The notes under the pieces: model-generated
Seen by the model: the letters and a program-made list of their open reading frames with translations, nothing else
What the model was told of the DNA's origin: nothing
The model's database searches: none
Assembly: GCF_039832105.1 (NCBI RefSeq)
Contig: NZ_JBDOHS010000005.1
Coordinates: forward strand, 62,001 to 126,000
Reading direction: 5' to 3'
DNA from: Dorea_A sp016295505
Lineage (GTDB): Bacteria; Bacillota; Clostridia; Lachnospirales; Lachnospiraceae
Length of the DNA: 64,000 nt
Translations under genes and position numbers: made by a program
In this document: positions 61,206-64,000 of the stretch, piece after piece
How the letters are laid out: each line of letters begins with the position of its first letter
Position numbering within the stretch: the first letter of the stretch is position 1

Positions 61206-62075
61206 TTATTTTAATTTCACTTCTTTAAAAAGACCGTTTTCTAATTGATATCCTACATTTTTGATACACATCTGGCCCGCAAACTTTGCCTTTCCGATCA
61301 TCTCGATACAGCCTTCTCCATAGCTCATCGGTCCGGAAAGCTTTCTGTCCTTAAGTTCCGCCTTTTCCGTTCCCAAAAGCGCAAATGTTGTCTTAGGACA
61401 TAATAACATCAATGTCTTATCATCAGCAAGTATTTCCACCTTCTTCAGAAATTCATACGTAAACTCACTGACCACCTGTTCTGCCATCTTCGGTCCCAGA
61501 ATACTTACGCCGCCGGAAGAATCTGCATAACTGATCAGATCCACATCATACTTCTTTGCTTCTTCCATGAATCTTAAGATCTGATCTCCCAGTTTCCAGA
61601 AAACTTCCTTCATAACTTCCGGTTTTTTGCGCCATCCCTTAAATACATATTTTGCATCAATCAACACATTCAGGATCGTAAACGGACCTGACACCTGAAG
61701 AACCACATGCTCTCCCTGATTTCTCAGTTCCTTACATGCCAGCAGTACCTCGTGAATCCTTCCCTTTGAAAAGTCCATCTCCGGAAGTTCCAGAAGCTCT
61801 TCCACGGAAGTGCAGATATATTCTTTTGCCCGTGGACCGGTCACCGCATTTCCATAATTGATGATTCCTCCCATAGCTTCCGCCTCAACCGTATGGCAGA
61901 ACGGCAATTCACAAAACGATGCACCGTCATGCTCCTTCAAAGCCTTTGAAAGTCTCACCATGGAATCACAGTGCAGATATGCCTCCGGGAATGTTAGTTC
62001 CAACCCTTTCGTCACCTCTTCACTGATTCCGACGGAATTTCCATAGGTACAATAAAAATCTTTGATTTCTCCCAT
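61206..62075 (-). CDS. Divergent UroD-like protein lacking the zinc-site histidine
   Basis: 289 residues, shorter than its neighbours (338-373) because the start of the barrel is missing. FCELPFCHTVEAEAMGG and ADSSGGVSILGPKM align with the MtaA-like protein next door. The usual HxC reads LLC (Leu224, Cys226), and the later cysteine is Cys270 (MCIKN), so the zinc site has lost one ligand. It may have a structural or different catalytic role. Start ATG 62075 has GGAGG 12 nt upstream. Lies 18 nt before the corrinoid gene. Confidence 0.82.
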   Translation of the reverse strand: MGEIKDFYCTYGNSVGISEEVTKGLELTFPEAYLHCDSMVRLSKALKEHDGASFCELPFCHTVEAEAMGGIINYGNAVTGPRAKEYICTSVEELLELPEMDFSKGRIHEVLLACKELRNQGEHVVLQVSGPFTILNVLIDAKYVFKGWRKKPEVMKEVFWKLGDQILRFMEEAKKYDVDLISYADSSGGVSILGPKMAEQVVSEFTYEFLKKVEILADDKTLMLLCPKTTFALLGTEKAELKDRKLSGPMSYGEGCIEMIGKAKFAGQMCIKNVGYQLENGLFKEVKLK

Positions 62076-62097
62076 TCTCTTCTCTCAACCTCCTTTT

Positions 62098-63018
62098 TTA
62101 TAAAAATAACGTTCGGATTGCCTGTTCTTTCAATTCACATCCAATCACGACGGCAACTGTATCCTTCTTATCTCCGGCCGCAGTATCCATCTCCTTAATC
62201 GATACCGCTGACGGCGTATAATCAAAATGCATCCTTCTTCCGTCTGTGTCTTCAATGATTCCTTTTGCCCGTATCACCTTTCCATAACGTTCTGCCTTTA
62301 ATTCCCGCAAGATCCTCATAAGATCCGATTCGGATATTGCCCTGGTACCCTGTATAGAAATGCTGGAAAACACCTGTTTTTCAGACCTTGGAAGAATCAT
62401 GCCCACTTTTCTGTTCCTCTCATGATCTCCCGTCATCTCAACAAGCTCCAGCAAAGCATCGGGATGCATCACTCTCCAGTCTTCGCCATATATGATTGCC
62501 TTTGGATTCATCTGCCGAATCCTTTCAATCAGACATTTCTTCTCTTTTAGGGATACAGTCTCCAGATGACTCAGCAGCAAAAGTCCCGCATTCCTAATCT
62601 GATCCTGATAAAATGCACCAAACCCGTCTGCATATTCTTCCAATCCTGCCAGATCAACTACCGTAATCAGCTTCGTAATCGTAAGATCCACTCCATCTTT
62701 TTCCTTTGCCTGCATACATGCATTTACGATATCTGACAGCCGTCCTACTCCCGACGGCTCAATCACAATCCGGTCCGGCCGAAACGTTTCCGCAATCTCC
62801 CGGATTCCCTTTCGGAAATCGATCGCCAGACTGCAGCAGATACATCCGGAGTACAGCTCCTTTACCGGAACATCTTCCGGCATCATTCCCCCGTCCAGCC
62901 CGATATCTCCAAACTCATTCTCGATCACGACGGTTCTCCCTTCGAGAAGCGGTAGATATTGATTTAAAAATGTAGTCTTTCCGGCTCCAAGGAATCCGGA
63001 CACGATCTGTATCTCCAT
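62098..63018 (-). CDS. CobW-family GTPase metal chaperone
   Basis: 306 residues (COG0523). Walker A GFLGAGKTT (8-16), the family metal motif GCICC (58-62), IEPSGVGRL, and a C-terminal CobW_C domain (about 215-300). Such proteins deliver a metal ion, such as zinc or cobalt, to a target. Here zinc loading of the UroD proteins or cobalt for the corrinoid is plausible from context, not shown. Start ATG 63018 has AGGA at 5 nt; the frame opens to 63060. Confidence 0.9.
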   Translation of the reverse strand: MEIQIVSGFLGAGKTTFLNQYLPLLEGRTVVIENEFGDIGLDGGMMPEDVPVKELYSGCICCSLAIDFRKGIREIAETFRPDRIVIEPSGVGRLSDIVNACMQAKEKDGVDLTITKLITVVDLAGLEEYADGFGAFYQDQIRNAGLLLLSHLETVSLKEKKCLIERIRQMNPKAIIYGEDWRVMHPDALLELVEMTGDHERNRKVGMILPRSEKQVFSSISIQGTRAISESDLMRILRELKAERYGKVIRAKGIIEDTDGRRMHFDYTPSAVSIKEMDTAAGDKKDTVAVVIGCELKEQAIRTLFL

Positions 63019-63067
63019 TCCATTTCCATCCTTTTTATCCTTCTCATTACGGCATTGCATACCTGAT

Positions 63068-64000
63068 CTAGATTCCTGCTTCTTTCAGTCCCTTCGGCAG
63101 GCATCCCTTTCTGGCTCCTCTGCCATACTTTCTGGCAGCATAGATAAATGCATACAGGTTCTCTCTCGGAACTCCCGGCGGCACCTGACAGCCTGCTGCC
63201 AGTGAATATCCCATTGGACTGTCACTGCCTTTCTTCAGGCAGGTAATTACTGACTCTATCACATCGTCAATAGAACCATATTTTAAAACTTCAACCGGCG
63301 GAACATTACCGGATATACTCATCCTGTTTCCAACACAGCGTTTTACTTCTTCCAGATCCTCACTGTTATCCACACTCAGCATCGTGAATCCCATCTCGAT
63401 CAGATCTTCCCAGATTCCTTTCGTCTTCCCACAGATATGAGTCGTCGGCATCCTTCCCGTAATTTCCTTAATTCCATTTACCAGATCCTGCAGATGTGGT
63501 TTTTCAAATTCCAGAAACTGCTTTTTACTCAGTACACTGAGAGAAGCGGATGGTTCTGCGATATTGACAGGAAGCGGACCGAATTCCTCTGTCACCGTAC
63601 GGATCCAGCTTAAGTTACACTGTACACAATAATCCAGCAGCCTGTGCAGTTCCTCCTTATGCTTTACCGTATCCCGCAGGATCTCATCCAGTCTCCTGAT
63701 AGACGTTGCAGTCGTCATCGGCCCTGCAACTCCATTTCCCGCACCCCATCCGGGAAATCTTTCCTTTGACTTCCGGAAAGTATCGATAATTGCTTCCAGA
63801 TTCGGACACTTATGAGGATCGATCACCTCCATGCCATCTAACCGTGCATAATCCTTCAATACATGCTCAGACACAAATCCCAGACCATTTTCCGGATAGC
63901 GCATTTTGGATCCCACAGCCTCTCCGATCGACTGAAGTCCCACACCAATCCCGATTGCTGCATTTCCGAATTCCTCGTGCATCTTCTCCATGATATCAAA
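63068..64000 (-). CDS. UroD-family methyltransferase, 5' end cut by the window edge
   Basis: At least 310 residues in frame to the edge; the frame is open through 64000 (FDI before the internal Met), so the true start is outside. Zinc site HxC in TTHICGKTK and the later cysteine in AAGCQVP. It is the close paralogue of 56732-57853, which has about 75 more residues at the N-terminus. It lies 49 nt before cobW. First visible gene of the minus-strand cluster, which may continue outside the window. Confidence 0.9.
   Translation of the reverse strand, partial: FDIMEKMHEEFGNAAIGIGVGLQSIGEAVGSKMRYPENGLGFVSEHVLKDYARLDGMEVIDPHKCPNLEAIIDTFRKSKERFPGWGAGNGVAGPMTTATSIRRLDEILRDTVKHKEELHRLLDYCVQCNLSWIRTVTEEFGPLPVNIAEPSASLSVLSKKQFLEFEKPHLQDLVNGIKEITGRMPTTHICGKTKGIWEDLIEMGFTMLSVDNSEDLEEVKRCVGNRMSISGNVPPVEVLKYGSIDDVIESVITCLKKGSDSPMGYSLAAGCQVPPGVPRENLYAFIYAARKYGRGARKGCLPKGLKEAGI

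Noticed and set aside
55534..64000. UroD proteins as heme biosynthesis (HemE)
   Set aside because: No other hem genes are present, several copies occur, and the HxC...C zinc site of corrinoid methyltransferases is visible in four of five.

Overview
The window looks like a chromosome segment from a low-to-mid GC, anaerobic, spore-forming Firmicute of the Clostridia, most likely a gut Lachnospiraceae. The reasons are two T-box leaders, the cysE-cysS-mrnC-rlmB-sigH gene order with the sporulation sigma factor SigH, a DUF1540 protein, strong AGGAGG-type ribosome binding sites, and an oxygen-sensitive enzyme set (corrinoid proteins, iron-sulfur ATPase, nitrogenase-like proteins). The species assignment is an inference; no rRNA is present.

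Positions 1-43,600 are mostly housekeeping genes, nearly all on the minus strand: an amino-acid:sodium symporter, a degenerate tyrosine recombinase, a yefM-yoeB toxin-antitoxin pair with operator, homoserine acetyltransferase, ThrRS with a threonine T-box, PurA, cardiolipin synthase, a MocR-type regulator, GlnRS, a Nudix hydrolase, a MATE pump, tRNA-Thr, and a cysteine T-box operon (cysE, cysS, mrnC, rlmB, sigH). Then follow a dedA / broken glycosyltransferase / two-component operon, IspF with a cysteine-rich tail, tRNA-Met and tRNA-Val, GdhA, PurL, a LysR regulator, a nuclease-helicase fusion, and a radical-SAM DNA-repair pair behind a promoter carrying two LexA-type boxes. A TetR regulator and a glycogen branching enzyme close this part.

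Positions 45,600-48,670 (plus strand) encode a sugar ABC importer (lipoprotein and two permeases, no ATPase). It converges, across a strong shared terminator, on a long minus-strand cluster that runs from beyond the right edge (64,000) down to 48,700.

That cluster is the most unusual part. In transcription order it encodes a UroD-family methyltransferase (cut by the edge), a CobW GTPase, a second UroD-like protein lacking the zinc-site histidine, a corrinoid protein, a third UroD protein, a 2Fe-2S/ASKHA corrinoid-activating ATPase, two more UroD proteins, a GH123-like glycoside hydrolase, a molybdopterin oxidoreductase with its four-cluster ferredoxin subunit, and a pair of nitrogenase component 1-like proteins. 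No NifH-type reductase lies in the window. The parts fit a corrinoid methyl-transfer system joined to a nitrogenase-like reductase and to carbohydrate uptake and cleavage. Substrate and product cannot be read from the sequence; an O-methylated or amino sugar conjugate is one guess.
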